From positions 1 to 64,000 of the forward strand of contig JBMYRB010000007.1 of the NCBI GenBank assembly GCA_049601915.1: DNA of 64,000 bases, given 5' to 3'. The notes under the pieces are model-generated. The model did not search any database, was not told the DNA's origin, and worked only from the letters and a program-made list of their open reading frames with translations. Below are positions 24,407 to 34,450 of this stretch, piece by piece (position 1 is the stretch's first letter; each line of letters begins with the position of its first letter). Source of the DNA: UBA8079 sp049601915. Lineage in GTDB: Bacteria; Pseudomonadota; Alphaproteobacteria; UBA6615. The translations under genes were made by a program, and so were the position numbers.

Positions 24407-25506
24407 GCGGCTTTGAAAACCCTTCCGCCGGTCGTGGGCTTTGTCACGCCCGTCGTTGTGGGCCCGCTGAGCGACAGGCCACGCATGCTTCGGACAGCAA
24501 GATAGGCGAAAGCCTGCGCTTCCATGGCATCACCGTCGATCCCGGCGGCCTCCGTTGGCACTACCTCCGCCCCAAGGGATCTGGCGAGCCGGTCCATCAG
24601 GGTTGAATTTTTGCGCCCCCCGCCTGTCACCAGCCAGCGAACCGGCCGCGCCGGCAGATGTGAAACCGCGTACGATATGGCCTCTGCCGTGAACGCGGTC
24701 AGGGTTGCAGTACCATCTTCAACCGACAGTCCATCGACAGGCGAGCAATCGAAAGCATCGCGATCGAGTGATTTCGGCGGGGTTGCGTGAAAATATCCAT
24801 TGTCCAGCAGCCTCGCGAGCGCGGTCTCGTCAACCTGACCGGCCGCTGCCAGGCGACCGTCCATGTCGAAGGCCTCTCCTGTTTGTTGCTGCACCCAGTC
24901 GTCGATCAGAGCCCCACCGGGCCCGGTATCGAAGGCCAGTATATGCTTGAAGAGATCATCGCGCTCGGCCCGCGCCCCGTCACCGATCCATGTCAGGTTG
25001 GCGATCCCGCCGATGTTCAGAAAGCAGACCGGCCGATCCAGCGGCGCGCGCGCGACATGAAACAAGGGGGCAAACGGCGCGCCCTGTCCGCCGGCCATCA
25101 TGTCGGCCGACCGGAAATCGGCGACCACGTCGATCCCTGTTTCGCGCGCCAGGGTGCTTCCATCGCCGATCTGTGCTGTGCGTCCGTTCGCGGGATCGTG
25201 GAACACCGTATGACCGTGAAATCCCACGACCGAAACCAACGCCGCCGACACACCGGCCGCCGCCAGCAGGTCCTGAACGATCTCGACATGGCGGGCCGTC
25301 AATTCGGCAGCAACCGCATCATGTGGTCCCGGGGCACCAACCACCTCTCGCAACCGTGCGCGGAATTCGGAATCATAGGGCCGATCCAGTTGCGCGATGG
25401 GCTCGAACGCCGACACCCCATCAGTCCGGATCAACGCCGCGTCGATTCCATCCATCGATGTGCCGCTCATAAGCCCCACGGCAAGACAGCTCTCACTCGC
25501 ACTCAT
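24403..25506 (-). CDS. anmK: anhydro-N-acetylmuramic acid kinase AnmK
   Basis: AnmK phosphorylates and opens 1,6-anhydroMurNAc during peptidoglycan recycling. The 367-residue protein begins with the family's phosphate-binding motif GLMSGTSMDGIDAALIRTDG at about residues 11-30. It continues with VVGFHGHTVFHDP, the second phosphate loop FLNIGGIANLTWIGDG, the DTGPGGALIDDWVQ catalytic aspartate segment and LVTGGGRKNSTLMDRL. All motifs are intact and length is standard. It is transcribed divergently from tyrS, an arrangement commonly seen for this pair, and converges with the hydrolase gene with overlapping stop codons. Cytoplasmic. Confidence 0.95.
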   Translation of the reverse strand: MSASESCLAVGLMSGTSMDGIDAALIRTDGVSAFEPIAQLDRPYDSEFRARLREVVGAPGPHDAVAAELTARHVEIVQDLLAAAGVSAALVSVVGFHGHTVFHDPANGRTAQIGDGSTLARETGIDVVADFRSADMMAGGQGAPFAPLFHVARAPLDRPVCFLNIGGIANLTWIGDGARAERDDLFKHILAFDTGPGGALIDDWVQQQTGEAFDMDGRLAAAGQVDETALARLLDNGYFHATPPKSLDRDAFDCSPVDGLSVEDGTATLTAFTAEAISYAVSHLPARPVRWLVTGGGRKNSTLMDRLARSLGAEVVPTEAAGIDGDAMEAQAFAYLAVRSMRGLSLSGPTTTGVTKPTTGGRVFKAA

Positions 25507-25606
25507 GCGGCGAATCCCCTATTTCATAAGACGTGAAGATATACACGCTGGTGGTTCAGATGTGTTAGTGAACGCCCGCTTTGCCCTTCAGGCTGATTAA
25601 GTAGAC

Positions 25607-26860
25607 ATGCCCGAATATAAATCAGACTTTATCAAGACCCTGACCGAGCGCGGTTTCCTGCATCAATGCACGGATATCGACGCTCTCGATGAACGCGCAT
25701 CGGAAGGCACCATCACAGCCTATGTCGGCTATGACGCGACAGCCGACAGTCTGCATATCGGCAATCTTGTTTCGATCATGATGCTGCACTGGCTGCAACA
25801 GACCGGCCATCGCCCGATCGTCCTGATGGGGGGCGGCACGACGAAAGTCGGCGACCCGTCGGGCAAGGACGAAACCCGGCAGTTGCTGACCGACGAGAAG
25901 ATCACCGGAAATATCGCGTCGATCCGCCAGACTTTCAACAGCTTCGTATCTTTCGGAGACGGCGACGGCGATGCCATCCTGGTCAACAACGCCGATTGGC
26001 TCGACGCGCTTGAATATATTCCGATGCTCCGCGAGATCGGTCGTCATTTCACGATCAACCGCATGCTGACATTCGATTCCGTGAAAACACGCCTCGATCG
26101 CGAACAGCCGCTGACGTTTCTCGAGTTCAATTACATGATCTTGCAGGCCTACGATTTCGTCGAGCTGGCACGGCGTCACGATTGCGCGCTGCAGATGGGA
26201 GGGTCGGACCAATGGGGCAACATCGTCAACGGCATCGATCTCGGGCGCCGGATCGCGGACAAGGAACTCTACGGATTGACCACGCCTCTGATCACGACCG
26301 CGTCAGGCGCAAAGATGGGCAAGACGGCCGATGGGGCGGTCTGGCTCAAGGCCGACAAGTTCGCACCCTATGACTACTGGCAATTCTGGCGAAACACCGA
26401 GGATGCCGATGTCGGACGCTTCCTGAAGCTGTTCACGGATTTACCGCTGGAAGAGATCGCTCGCCTGGAGACACTCGAAGGCGCCGAGATCAACGAGGCG
26501 AAGAAACTACTCGCCAACGCCGCCACACGTATGTTGCATGGCTCGGACGCGGCCGATCGCGCGGCACAGACTTCAGAACAGACATTCGAGGCGGGTGTGA
26601 CGGCGGAGGGCCTTCCCACAACCGATCTACCGCGTGGTGAACTTGAGGGCGGAATCGCCCTGTTCGCACTGATGGCCCGTGCGGGCCTGGCGTCCTCCAA
26701 CAGCGAGGCACGCCGGCTCATCAAGGGTGGTGGCGCGCGCATCAACGACGTTTCGATCAATGCGGAAACCCATGAGGTCGGGGTCGATGCCATCAACCCG
26801 GACGGGGTGATCAAGCTTTCGGCAGGCAAGAAACGCCACGCACTGATCCGCCCGGTCTGA
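25607..26860 (+). CDS. tyrS: tyrosyl-tRNA synthetase
   Basis: This 417-residue class I synthetase charges tRNA-Tyr. The HIGH motif appears as HIGN at residues 50-53 within GYDATADSLHIGNLVSI, with YVGYD upstream for tyrosine recognition. MGGSDQWGNIVNGIDL lies in the binding pocket, and the KMSKS loop appears as KMGKT in SGAKMGKTADGAVWL near residue 235. The C terminus has the S4 RNA-binding domain (NSEARRLIKGGGARINDVSI). Length and motif spacing place it in the standard TyrRS group. It is divergent from anmK with a 100-base gap and converges on the YhdP-like gene 21 bases downstream. Confidence 0.97.
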   Translation: MPEYKSDFIKTLTERGFLHQCTDIDALDERASEGTITAYVGYDATADSLHIGNLVSIMMLHWLQQTGHRPIVLMGGGTTKVGDPSGKDETRQLLTDEKITGNIASIRQTFNSFVSFGDGDGDAILVNNADWLDALEYIPMLREIGRHFTINRMLTFDSVKTRLDREQPLTFLEFNYMILQAYDFVELARRHDCALQMGGSDQWGNIVNGIDLGRRIADKELYGLTTPLITTASGAKMGKTADGAVWLKADKFAPYDYWQFWRNTEDADVGRFLKLFTDLPLEEIARLETLEGAEINEAKKLLANAATRMLHGSDAADRAAQTSEQTFEAGVTAEGLPTTDLPRGELEGGIALFALMARAGLASSNSEARRLIKGGGARINDVSINAETHEVGVDAINPDGVIKLSAGKKRHALIRPV

Positions 26861-26881
26861 CTTGCCGGGGCTGCCCTGCGG

Positions 26882-29800
26882 TCAGCCGCCTTCGTCAGGC
26901 GAAGGTTTCAGCACCTCGTTGTTAATCGCACCTGGTCCGTCCTCGCTGCCGAACCCCGTCAACAACCGACGTATGATTCCCGGTGTCAGAACCGACAGCG
27001 GGTTCACAGAAACATCGGGATCATCGAGCGAACCGCTAACACTGAACGTCGCCGCGAAGATGCCGTCTGCCCCACCTGACAGCACGGAGCCGATCAGCGG
27101 AATATTGGCAAGCAGGGAGTTCAGGGTATAGGCCGGCGCAATCTCGCCTGTCATCTCCAACTGGTCAGTCTCCCGGTCGATCCGGCCGCTCGTCAGGATA
27201 CCGATATCCGCGCCGCGCGCCTTTGCTTCCTTGATGGTGATGTCCTTGTCCGTCAGCGTAAACGGGACCTCCACCCGACGAAATGTGAGCCCTTCTCCGC
27301 CCAGCATGTCCGCGATCCCCGAAAACGATGTAAGCGCGAGAACCTGCGCTCCAACCGGGCCCTCGGTGAGGACGAAGTTCTGCATGTCCATTTGACCCGC
27401 GATCACCTCGTCCTCATCCGATCCGGACATTTGACCCTGGACGCGCATCTCTCCGCCGCGGATCGTGTCGATCCAATCCAGTGCTGTCAGAACTCCGCCG
27501 GCATCGTCGGACTCAAAGTTCAGATTTCGTGCCGCACCGTCGGGCTCAATGCGCAGGAACACCCGTCCCCCATTCGACAATCGGCCACGCAATTCCACAT
27601 CGGTCCAGTCGGTGCCATCGTTGAAAAACGTGCCAAAGGTGCCCAGCAAACTTGTTTCCTCGCCCAGGCGAATTTCTCCCACCGGCGACTGCTCGCTGAT
27701 TACGATCTGCATCGCGGTATCTTCTTCGTCGCTGTCTTCCGAATCCTCGAACAACCCCTCCATCACCGGGCGCAGGTCCAGAGACGCCCCACCCACCGAG
27801 ATGATCTGCGGCACCCCATCGGGCAACTCGATATTCACGAACGCATCGGTCTCGCCAAACACCAGCCGCTCGAGCGTCAAGCGTTGCAGTTCAGGTCCAT
27901 CAGGGCCGGACCTGAATAAACCGGCACCGTCAATTTGCAAGTCGCCCGAGCGCACCGAAAGCTCGGGCATGGATGTCAAAACTTCGTCCTGCACTAGAAA
28001 CCGGACAAATGCACGCCCCTCTTCGCCAGGCATCTTCGTCCAGCCGAAGGGATTCAAATCCACGGTCACATCAGCGAGATCGATCTCGGCCGCACCGATT
28101 GCCGCACCATCCCAGCCGATCGCGTAAGTCAGCCCCACTCCCGCCGGGCCGGAGACGAACGGAATTCCGTCCAATCCGAGTTCAATCCGCCCGGCGTCAT
28201 CCAAGTTCGTGCGCACCTTGTAGCGGGTCCGAACACCATCACCCTCTTCGAACCGCTCATTCCAGGTCAGGCCGATCGGCACATTGCCAATCTCGGCGGT
28301 GCCGCTGACCTCCATCCCGTCGCGATTCACATTCAAAGTCAGATCACCTTCGCTGACCGGTAATCCGAACACGGCGTCCTCGGCGCCGAATTCCACTATC
28401 CGCGAAGCCGTCGCGACAGCGATCTGATCGATCAGGAGGTCATCGAGAAGAGGAAACGCAAATACTGCGTTGGTCCTGTGACTGCCGCTGGTTCGCGCCG
28501 GATCGAGGCCAAAACCCGAGATAAATTCAAGCGGCTCGCTATCCAGAATCTCGAACGCATCGCGCACGGGCCCGGAGATCGTGACCTCGATTTTGATGTT
28601 CTTGCCGCGCGACGGCTCATTGAGTCCCAAAATTTCGACCCGACCGGACTCGGCCACAAGATCACCAAGGGTCCCGCCACCGAGATCAACATCGAAGTTT
28701 CGCGCGTCAAACCGCGCAACCCCGAACACCTCACGAACAGGTGGCAACGGCCGCAAATAATGGACGGCCGTCTCGCGAAAACGTATCTCGCCATCATAGT
28801 CTGAAATTTCAAACCCGGCCGGGTCCGCATCCGGAACACTTGCCCGTGCGCGAAGTACCGCGCTGTCGACATGGCCGTCTTTCAGATTTTCCGTGATCCA
28901 GGACCGCGCATTTGGCTCGACCTCCTCGGGCCAGTAGGTCTCGATTGAGTTAACCGGGAGGCTGCGTACCTCGGCAACAACGCCAAGGTTCCACTGATCG
29001 AGGACGTGACGCGCATTTCCGTTCAGCAAAATCGTCGTTTCCCCCAGTTCGAGGGCTGCATTCTCAAGGACGAAGGTGTCGAGACCACGCTCCGATCGCA
29101 CCCGGAACGTCGCGGAATCGAAAGGAACGGGCTCGTCAAACAAACTGTCCAGCTGGACACGCCCATCTCCCGCGCGCACATCGACACTCATGCCCGACGG
29201 TTCCAGATCCGAATCCAGGGATAACGTCAGCGTGCCCTCGAGATGTGCATCGAGCTGGCCGAGCGGCTCCAGCTCCGGTGCAAACTTTGCCAGCGTGGCC
29301 GGCAAAACATCACTGAAAACCAGGCCAAGTTCTGTCGCACCGGATTCGGCACGATATATACCCGACAGATCCGCGCGAATGGCCTTGTCGGACTCGCCGA
29401 ACACCACAGAACCTTCAGCACTTATACCTTCGGCATCCCTGACGAGAGCAATATTTGCGCGCGGCGTGCTCATGCGCATCCCACGCTTGAAATCATCGAA
29501 CTCGATCAGCGCGCTGCGCACAGCGACCCGTGTCAGATAACCGCTCGCCAGGTTCGGGTCCGGTGTCTGCAACAGCTCTTCAATCAACCCCGGCGTCGTC
29601 GTGGCGCTCCCGTCGGCCTGCGGGTTGTTTCCGATATCCATGCTGATATCACCGTTCGCTTCACGGACCACGCGCACGCGCGGGCCAAATAGCTCGAGGC
29701 TGGTGGGCGCCACCAGACCACGGAGCAACGCCCGGCCACTGAACTTGACGGACATTTCCGGAATGGTCGCACGCACGCTGTCGCCGGAATCGACGAATTG

Positions 29801-30106
29801 CAGGCCGACGGCGCGAATATCCAGCTCTCGTTCATCCGCCGCCCAGGTCAGAATTGTGTGGTGCAGGCGAATGCGCGCGTTGCCGCGCCCCGTGTCCAAT
29901 GCGCGCTCGATGAGCGGCGTCAAAAAACTCAGGCTGATCGGGCCGCGGCTGAGCTGCCAGATCAGCACACCGAAGATCACCGCCAACCCGACCAGGGCGG
30001 CGGCGAAAAACAACAGCAACCATCGCGAGCTCCGGACGATCAATGGAGGCCCCTTTGAATAGCTCGATGCGGACAGGCGTGAGCGCTTGACCGTCCCCCA
30101 CGCCAT
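26882..30106 (-). CDS. YhdP-like AsmA-superfamily protein (DUF3971 and AsmA C-terminal region)
   Basis: A 1074-residue protein with one N-terminal membrane anchor (WLLLFFAAALVGLAVIFGVLIW, about 29-50) and a very long beta-rich periplasmic body. The N-terminal part matches the DUF3971 region (GNARIRLHHTILTWAADERE ... VRVVREANGDISMDIG), and the C-terminal section (QMDMQNFVLTEGPVGAQVLAL ... MLGGEGLTFRRVEVPFTL) matches the AsmA-like C-terminal domain of YhdP. Such proteins form bridge-like grooves thought to carry phospholipids between the membranes. A second large AsmA protein is at 60954-63869. It is divergent from glnE with 32 bases between starts and seems to be a single-gene transcript. Confidence 0.84.
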   Translation of the reverse strand: MAWGTVKRSRLSASSYSKGPPLIVRSSRWLLLFFAAALVGLAVIFGVLIWQLSRGPISLSFLTPLIERALDTGRGNARIRLHHTILTWAADERELDIRAVGLQFVDSGDSVRATIPEMSVKFSGRALLRGLVAPTSLELFGPRVRVVREANGDISMDIGNNPQADGSATTTPGLIEELLQTPDPNLASGYLTRVAVRSALIEFDDFKRGMRMSTPRANIALVRDAEGISAEGSVVFGESDKAIRADLSGIYRAESGATELGLVFSDVLPATLAKFAPELEPLGQLDAHLEGTLTLSLDSDLEPSGMSVDVRAGDGRVQLDSLFDEPVPFDSATFRVRSERGLDTFVLENAALELGETTILLNGNARHVLDQWNLGVVAEVRSLPVNSIETYWPEEVEPNARSWITENLKDGHVDSAVLRARASVPDADPAGFEISDYDGEIRFRETAVHYLRPLPPVREVFGVARFDARNFDVDLGGGTLGDLVAESGRVEILGLNEPSRGKNIKIEVTISGPVRDAFEILDSEPLEFISGFGLDPARTSGSHRTNAVFAFPLLDDLLIDQIAVATASRIVEFGAEDAVFGLPVSEGDLTLNVNRDGMEVSGTAEIGNVPIGLTWNERFEEGDGVRTRYKVRTNLDDAGRIELGLDGIPFVSGPAGVGLTYAIGWDGAAIGAAEIDLADVTVDLNPFGWTKMPGEEGRAFVRFLVQDEVLTSMPELSVRSGDLQIDGAGLFRSGPDGPELQRLTLERLVFGETDAFVNIELPDGVPQIISVGGASLDLRPVMEGLFEDSEDSDEEDTAMQIVISEQSPVGEIRLGEETSLLGTFGTFFNDGTDWTDVELRGRLSNGGRVFLRIEPDGAARNLNFESDDAGGVLTALDWIDTIRGGEMRVQGQMSGSDEDEVIAGQMDMQNFVLTEGPVGAQVLALTSFSGIADMLGGEGLTFRRVEVPFTLTDKDITIKEAKARGADIGILTSGRIDRETDQLEMTGEIAPAYTLNSLLANIPLIGSVLSGGADGIFAATFSVSGSLDDPDVSVNPLSVLTPGIIRRLLTGFGSEDGPGAINNEVLKPSPDEGG

Positions 30107-30138
30107 ACAGCAGTCTGCGTGAAAATCAAGCGGCCCTC

Positions 30139-33100
30139 ATGAGCTTTGCATTCTCGCCATATCCCGACCAGTTGCCGCGCCCGGCAGATCTCGAAAAGGT
30201 CGAACGGGGGCTAGAGCGATTGCGCGAAGCAGCAGCCCAACCCGAGGACCCCGCCGTCTCGGCCGTCGTCGCGGAAATAGCCGAGAATCCCGACATGCTC
30301 AGACTGCTGGAAGGCGTGTTCGGGAATAGTGGTTTCCTCGGCCAATGCCTTGTTCGCGATATCGCGTTTGTGCCGGTGATTTTCAATCGAGGCTTCGATC
30401 AGGCATTCGAGAATGTGATGCAAGATCTCGCCACCCTGAACCCCGCCGCAAGCTTTGCCGACACCGGCGTCGGTTTGCGGCGCGCCAAGCGGCGCGTTGC
30501 ACTTCTCACGGCATTGGCCGACCTCGCGGGCATTTGGCCGCTGGCCAGCGTCACCGAACGGTTGAGCCAGTTCTGCGGGGCGGCTTTGTCTGCCGCGATT
30601 CGTCATCTGCTAACGGCGGAACATTCACGCGGACGGCTCCAATTACCGAACCCGGATTCTCCCGAAACCGATTGCGGCTACATCGTGCTCGGCATGGGAA
30701 AACTCGGTGCATTCGAACTTAACTATTCCAGCGATATCGACCTTATCGTGTTGTATGACCATGACGTCGTGCCGGCGGCAGATGAGGACAGAATGCAACA
30801 GAATCTGGTGCGCATGACCCGCGACCTCGTCAAGTTGATGGATGAGCGGACCGGCGAAGGCTATGTCTTTCGAACCGACCTGAGATTACGTCCCGACCCG
30901 GGTGCCACGCCGGTCGCGCTCTCCACATTCGCCGCTGAAACCTATTATGAGAGCCTGGGGCAGAACTGGGAGCGGGCGGCCATGATCAAGGCACGACCGG
31001 TCGCCGGTGACATCGCAGCTGGGAAGCGGTTTCTCGAGAGCTTGCAGCCCTTCGTCTGGCGACGACATCTGGATTTCGCAGCCATCGAGGACATCCAGTC
31101 GATCAAGCGGCAGATCCATGCCCATAAGGGCGGCAGTACCGTCGCGATTGCCGGCCACAACGTCAAACTCGGCCGCGGCGGCATTCGCGAGGTCGAGTTC
31201 TTCACGCAGACACAACAACTCATCTGGGGCGGCCGCGACCCCGAGCTGCGATCCCCTTTCACGATCAGCGCCATCGAAGCACTCGTTGATGCGGGGCGCG
31301 TCGAACCCGACGTGGCAGCGGACATGATCGAATCCTATCGATATCTGCGTCGGCTCGAGCATCGACTGCAGATGGTCGATGATCAGCAAACTCACAGCCT
31401 CCCCGACACCGACGAGGGACTGGAATCCGTGGCGGCTTTCATGGGCTATGACGATCGCGCGGGGTTCGAAGCGGATCTGATGAATACCCTGCGGACGGTC
31501 GAGAGCCACTATGCCGATCTGTTCGAGGAATCCGAACCACTCGGCGGCGGCGGTACCCTGGTGTTTACCGGCGCTGACGATCACCCGGACACGCTCACCA
31601 CTTTGCGCGAGATGGGCTTCTCCGACCCCGAATCCATCTCGACCGCCATCCGGGCATGGCATCACGGCCGGCACCGCGCCACCCGAAGCAACCGTTCGCG
31701 GGAAATCCTGACCGAGTTGATGCCGGCCATCCTTGCCGCCTTGTCGAGCGCGGCGAATCCGGACATCGCTTTCCGGCGCTTTAACGAGTTGATCGCCGGG
31801 CTACCCGCCGGCGTGCAGCTATTCTCGCTGTTTCAGGCTAATCCGTCACTGTTGGACCTCGTGGCCGAGATTACCGGCGGCGCCCCCCGGATGGCCGAGT
31901 GGCTTGGGCGAAACCCGCTGCTTCTCGACGGTGTTCTTGCCACCGACTTCTTCGACAGCCTACCTGACGCATCCGCGATGGCGACAGACCTTTCCGAACT
32001 CATGACCCAAGCTATCGATATGCAGGATGTCCACGACATCGCACGCAGATGGGTCAATGACGCCAAATTTCAGGTCGGCGTCCAGATATTGCGCAACAAG
32101 ATCGACATCGATCGCGCGGACCGCGCCTTTTCTGATATTGCCGACACGGCCATCCAGGGACTGCTCCCGCCGATCCTCGACGAGTTCATACAAAAGCACG
32201 GGCGTTGCCCCGGCAGCGGGTTTGCCGTTCTGGCACTCGGCAAACTCGGCGGTCGCGAGCTCTCAGCCACATCGGATCTCGATCTTGTCTTTCTTTACGA
32301 CAGTCCCGCGCTCGACCAGGACGAAACGGTCATGTCCGACGGAAAGAAGCCCCTGTCCATCTCTCACTACTACCAGCGTCTCAGCCAGCGGGTCGTCAAC
32401 GCCATGACGGCGCTGACAGGTGAAGGGCGATTATACGAAGTCGATATGCGATTGCGGCCTTCGGGCAATGCCGGACCGTTGTCGGTCAGCCTCGACAGCT
32501 TCGCCACCTATCAGCGTGAAAGTGCTTGGACATGGGAGCACCTGGCGCTGACCCGCGCCCGCGTGGTGTGCGCCGATTCTGAATTCAGAAAGCGGATCGA
32601 TGCCGAGCTGCGAAACGCACTCGCGACGGAACGGCCCGCAGACGATCTGCTTGTCGCCGTGGCGGAGATGCGCGAACGCATGGCGAAAGAACAAGGCACG
32701 GATAACCCGTGGAGCGTGAAGCATGTGCGCGGCGGACTGGTCGATTGTGAGTTCATTGCCCAGTATTTGCTGCTCCTCCACGCCCACGACAATCCGGAAA
32801 TCCTCGACACAGGCACATCAGCGGCATTCGCAAACCTGCGCGACGCCGGCTATCTCGACACCAGCATTGCCGAAGATCTGATCGAGGCGACCTGTCTCTG
32901 GCGGCGGCTTCAGGGCTTGCTCCGTCTAACCCTGGAGGGAGGCCATGATCCGGAAATCTTCCCCGGACCCCTGCAGCAGAAACTGGCGGATGCCGGCAGC
33001 GTCGAGAGTTACGATACGCTCGACGCGCTGGTTCGCGAAACGGCAGAACGTACATACGTCCATTTCAACAAAATCATCGCTGAACCTGCGAGTGCCGTAA

Positions 33101-33144
33101 AAGCTTCGCGGGACAGCCAAACCAACGGAGAGACCGAACAATGA
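30139..33144 (+). CDS. glnE: bifunctional glutamine synthetase adenylyltransferase/deadenylase GlnE
   Basis: GlnE switches glutamine synthetase off and on by adding or removing AMP. The 1001-residue protein contains two nucleotidyltransferase domains with their metal aspartates: GMGKLGAFELNYSSDIDLIV (about residue 190, deadenylylation half) and ALGKLGGRELSATSDLDLVF (about residue 695, adenylylation half). Each is followed by the conserved LRLRPDPG or MRLRPSGNAGPL strand and helical regulatory segments. The central linker and the C-terminal GlnD-UR-like helical domain are present and length is that expected. Its TGA overlaps the start of bcp (ATGA). Regulation by PII protein is expected but no PII gene is in the window. 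Confidence 0.96.
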   Translation: MSFAFSPYPDQLPRPADLEKVERGLERLREAAAQPEDPAVSAVVAEIAENPDMLRLLEGVFGNSGFLGQCLVRDIAFVPVIFNRGFDQAFENVMQDLATLNPAASFADTGVGLRRAKRRVALLTALADLAGIWPLASVTERLSQFCGAALSAAIRHLLTAEHSRGRLQLPNPDSPETDCGYIVLGMGKLGAFELNYSSDIDLIVLYDHDVVPAADEDRMQQNLVRMTRDLVKLMDERTGEGYVFRTDLRLRPDPGATPVALSTFAAETYYESLGQNWERAAMIKARPVAGDIAAGKRFLESLQPFVWRRHLDFAAIEDIQSIKRQIHAHKGGSTVAIAGHNVKLGRGGIREVEFFTQTQQLIWGGRDPELRSPFTISAIEALVDAGRVEPDVAADMIESYRYLRRLEHRLQMVDDQQTHSLPDTDEGLESVAAFMGYDDRAGFEADLMNTLRTVESHYADLFEESEPLGGGGTLVFTGADDHPDTLTTLREMGFSDPESISTAIRAWHHGRHRATRSNRSREILTELMPAILAALSSAANPDIAFRRFNELIAGLPAGVQLFSLFQANPSLLDLVAEITGGAPRMAEWLGRNPLLLDGVLATDFFDSLPDASAMATDLSELMTQAIDMQDVHDIARRWVNDAKFQVGVQILRNKIDIDRADRAFSDIADTAIQGLLPPILDEFIQKHGRCPGSGFAVLALGKLGGRELSATSDLDLVFLYDSPALDQDETVMSDGKKPLSISHYYQRLSQRVVNAMTALTGEGRLYEVDMRLRPSGNAGPLSVSLDSFATYQRESAWTWEHLALTRARVVCADSEFRKRIDAELRNALATERPADDLLVAVAEMRERMAKEQGTDNPWSVKHVRGGLVDCEFIAQYLLLLHAHDNPEILDTGTSAAFANLRDAGYLDTSIAEDLIEATCLWRRLQGLLRLTLEGGHDPEIFPGPLQQKLADAGSVESYDTLDALVRETAERTYVHFNKIIAEPASAVKASRDSQTNGETEQ

Positions 33145-33605
33145 GTGTGAAGGAAGGCGGCAAGGCGCCAGCTTTTTCGATGCCGACTGACGGCGGTGGC
33201 AACATTGCCCTGAAGGATTTCAAAGGCCGACCCGTTATCGTCTATTTCTACCCGAAGGATTCGACCCCTGGCTGCACCACTGAGGCTTGCGATTTCCGCG
33301 ATTTGACACCCGACTTCTCGAAAATCGACGCCGAGATTATTGGAATCTCAAAAGACAGCGTGAAGCGGCACGACAATTTCAAGGCCAAGCATGACCTCCC
33401 GTTTTCCCTCGCAAGCGACGAGGACGGGGATGTGTGCGAGCGTTACGGTGTCTGGGTCGAGAAGAACATGTACGGGCGCAAGTTCATGGGCATCGAACGC
33501 GCGACGTTCCTGATCGACGCCAAAGGCGTGGTGCGGAAGATCTGGCGCAAGGTAAAGGTCAAAGGCCACGCCGACGACGTACTGAACGCCGCAAAAGCAC
33601 TTTGA
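33141..33605 (+). CDS. bcp: thioredoxin-dependent peroxiredoxin Bcp (PrxQ type)
   Basis: The 154-residue peroxiredoxin reduces hydrogen and organic peroxides with thioredoxin as donor. The peroxidatic cysteine 45 is in the motif FYPKDSTPGCTTEACDFRD, and the resolving cysteine 50 lies five residues later, the arrangement defining the atypical two-cysteine PrxQ/Bcp class. ISKDSVKRHDNFKAKHDLPF and GIERATFLIDAKGVVRKIW are standard family segments. It overlaps glnE by four bases and is followed directly by the DUF455 ferritin-like gene, whose likely TTG start overlaps its stop, so the three genes form one tightly packed operon. Cytoplasmic. Confidence 0.95.
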   Translation: MSVKEGGKAPAFSMPTDGGGNIALKDFKGRPVIVYFYPKDSTPGCTTEACDFRDLTPDFSKIDAEIIGISKDSVKRHDNFKAKHDLPFSLASDEDGDVCERYGVWVEKNMYGRKFMGIERATFLIDAKGVVRKIWRKVKVKGHADDVLNAAKAL

Positions 33606-34450
33606 CGGGAACAACGGAAAAAAAACGTCTAGCGACCCGCACTGTGTGCACCGTCGGTTCCCTGTCCGAAGGCGCCGACGCAGTGCTGCGTGCGGCGGAA
33701 GCACATACGAAATGTGCTGCGACATCAGCACTCGCTCAACAATGGCGTGACGGTCGGATCGCACAGATCGGCACCACGATGCCGCCTGATCGTCCTCAAC
33801 GACCAGCCAAGCCCGCCTTGTTGCAACCCAACGACGTGCCGCGGCGCAAGATCAACCGCGGGACGGCCGGTCGGATCGCACAACTTCACGCGCTTGCCCA
33901 TATTGAACTGAATGCCATCGACCTGGCGTGGGACATCATCGCGCGATTCAGCGATCAAAACCTGCCGCACGAATTCTATGACGACTGGGTTCTGGTCGCG
34001 GAGGAAGAAGCCAAACATTTCGGCCTGCTCGCCGCCCGGTTATCTGATTTCGGTGCGGCCTATGGCGACCTTCCGGCCCATGACGGACTTTGGGATTCCG
34101 CAATCGAGACCAGCCACAACCTGGCTGCACGGCTGGCGGTCGTGCCGCTCGTACTCGAAGCCCGCGGGCTCGATGTGACCCCGATGATGATCGCGAAACT
34201 CCGCACCGTGGACGACGAGGAAACCGCAGCGTTGCTGGAAGTCATCTATCACGACGAGATCGGTCACGTTGAAGTTGGCCATCGCTGGTTCGCGTTCGAA
34301 TGCGCGCGCCGCGAACTGGATGCCGAGACCCACTGGCGTGCGCTGGTCGAGCGACATTTTCGCGGCGCGCTCAAGCCACCCTTCAATGTGGAAGCGCGCG
34401 ACGCCGCAGGTCTGCCACAAGACTGGTACCTCACGATGTCCAGGACGTGA
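33602..34450 (+). CDS. DUF455 family ferritin-like protein
   Basis: This is a DUF455 (MiaE-like ferritin fold) protein. Conserved segments include PPDRPQRPAKPALLQPNDVP, AQLHALAHIELNAIDLAWDI, DDWVLVAEEEAKHFGLLAAR, YGDLPAHDGLWDSAIET, VVPLVLEARGLDVTPMMIAK and EVIYHDEIGHVEVGHRWF. The repeated glutamate and histidine pairs (HIE, EEAKH, EIGH) are the ligands of a four-helix di-iron site. Function is not established; the fold suggests di-iron oxidase or hydroxylase activity. The start is uncertain: a TTG at 33602 would overlap the bcp stop (TTGA), giving 282 residues, and a GTG at 33644 is an alternative. No ATG exists in the conserved frame before the domain. The stop overlaps the GTG of the next gene. 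Confidence 0.82.
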   Translation: MTGTTEKKRLATRTVCTVGSLSEGADAVLRAAEAHTKCAATSALAQQWRDGRIAQIGTTMPPDRPQRPAKPALLQPNDVPRRKINRGTAGRIAQLHALAHIELNAIDLAWDIIARFSDQNLPHEFYDDWVLVAEEEAKHFGLLAARLSDFGAAYGDLPAHDGLWDSAIETSHNLAARLAVVPLVLEARGLDVTPMMIAKLRTVDDEETAALLEVIYHDEIGHVEVGHRWFAFECARRELDAETHWRALVERHFRGALKPPFNVEARDAAGLPQDWYLTMSRT

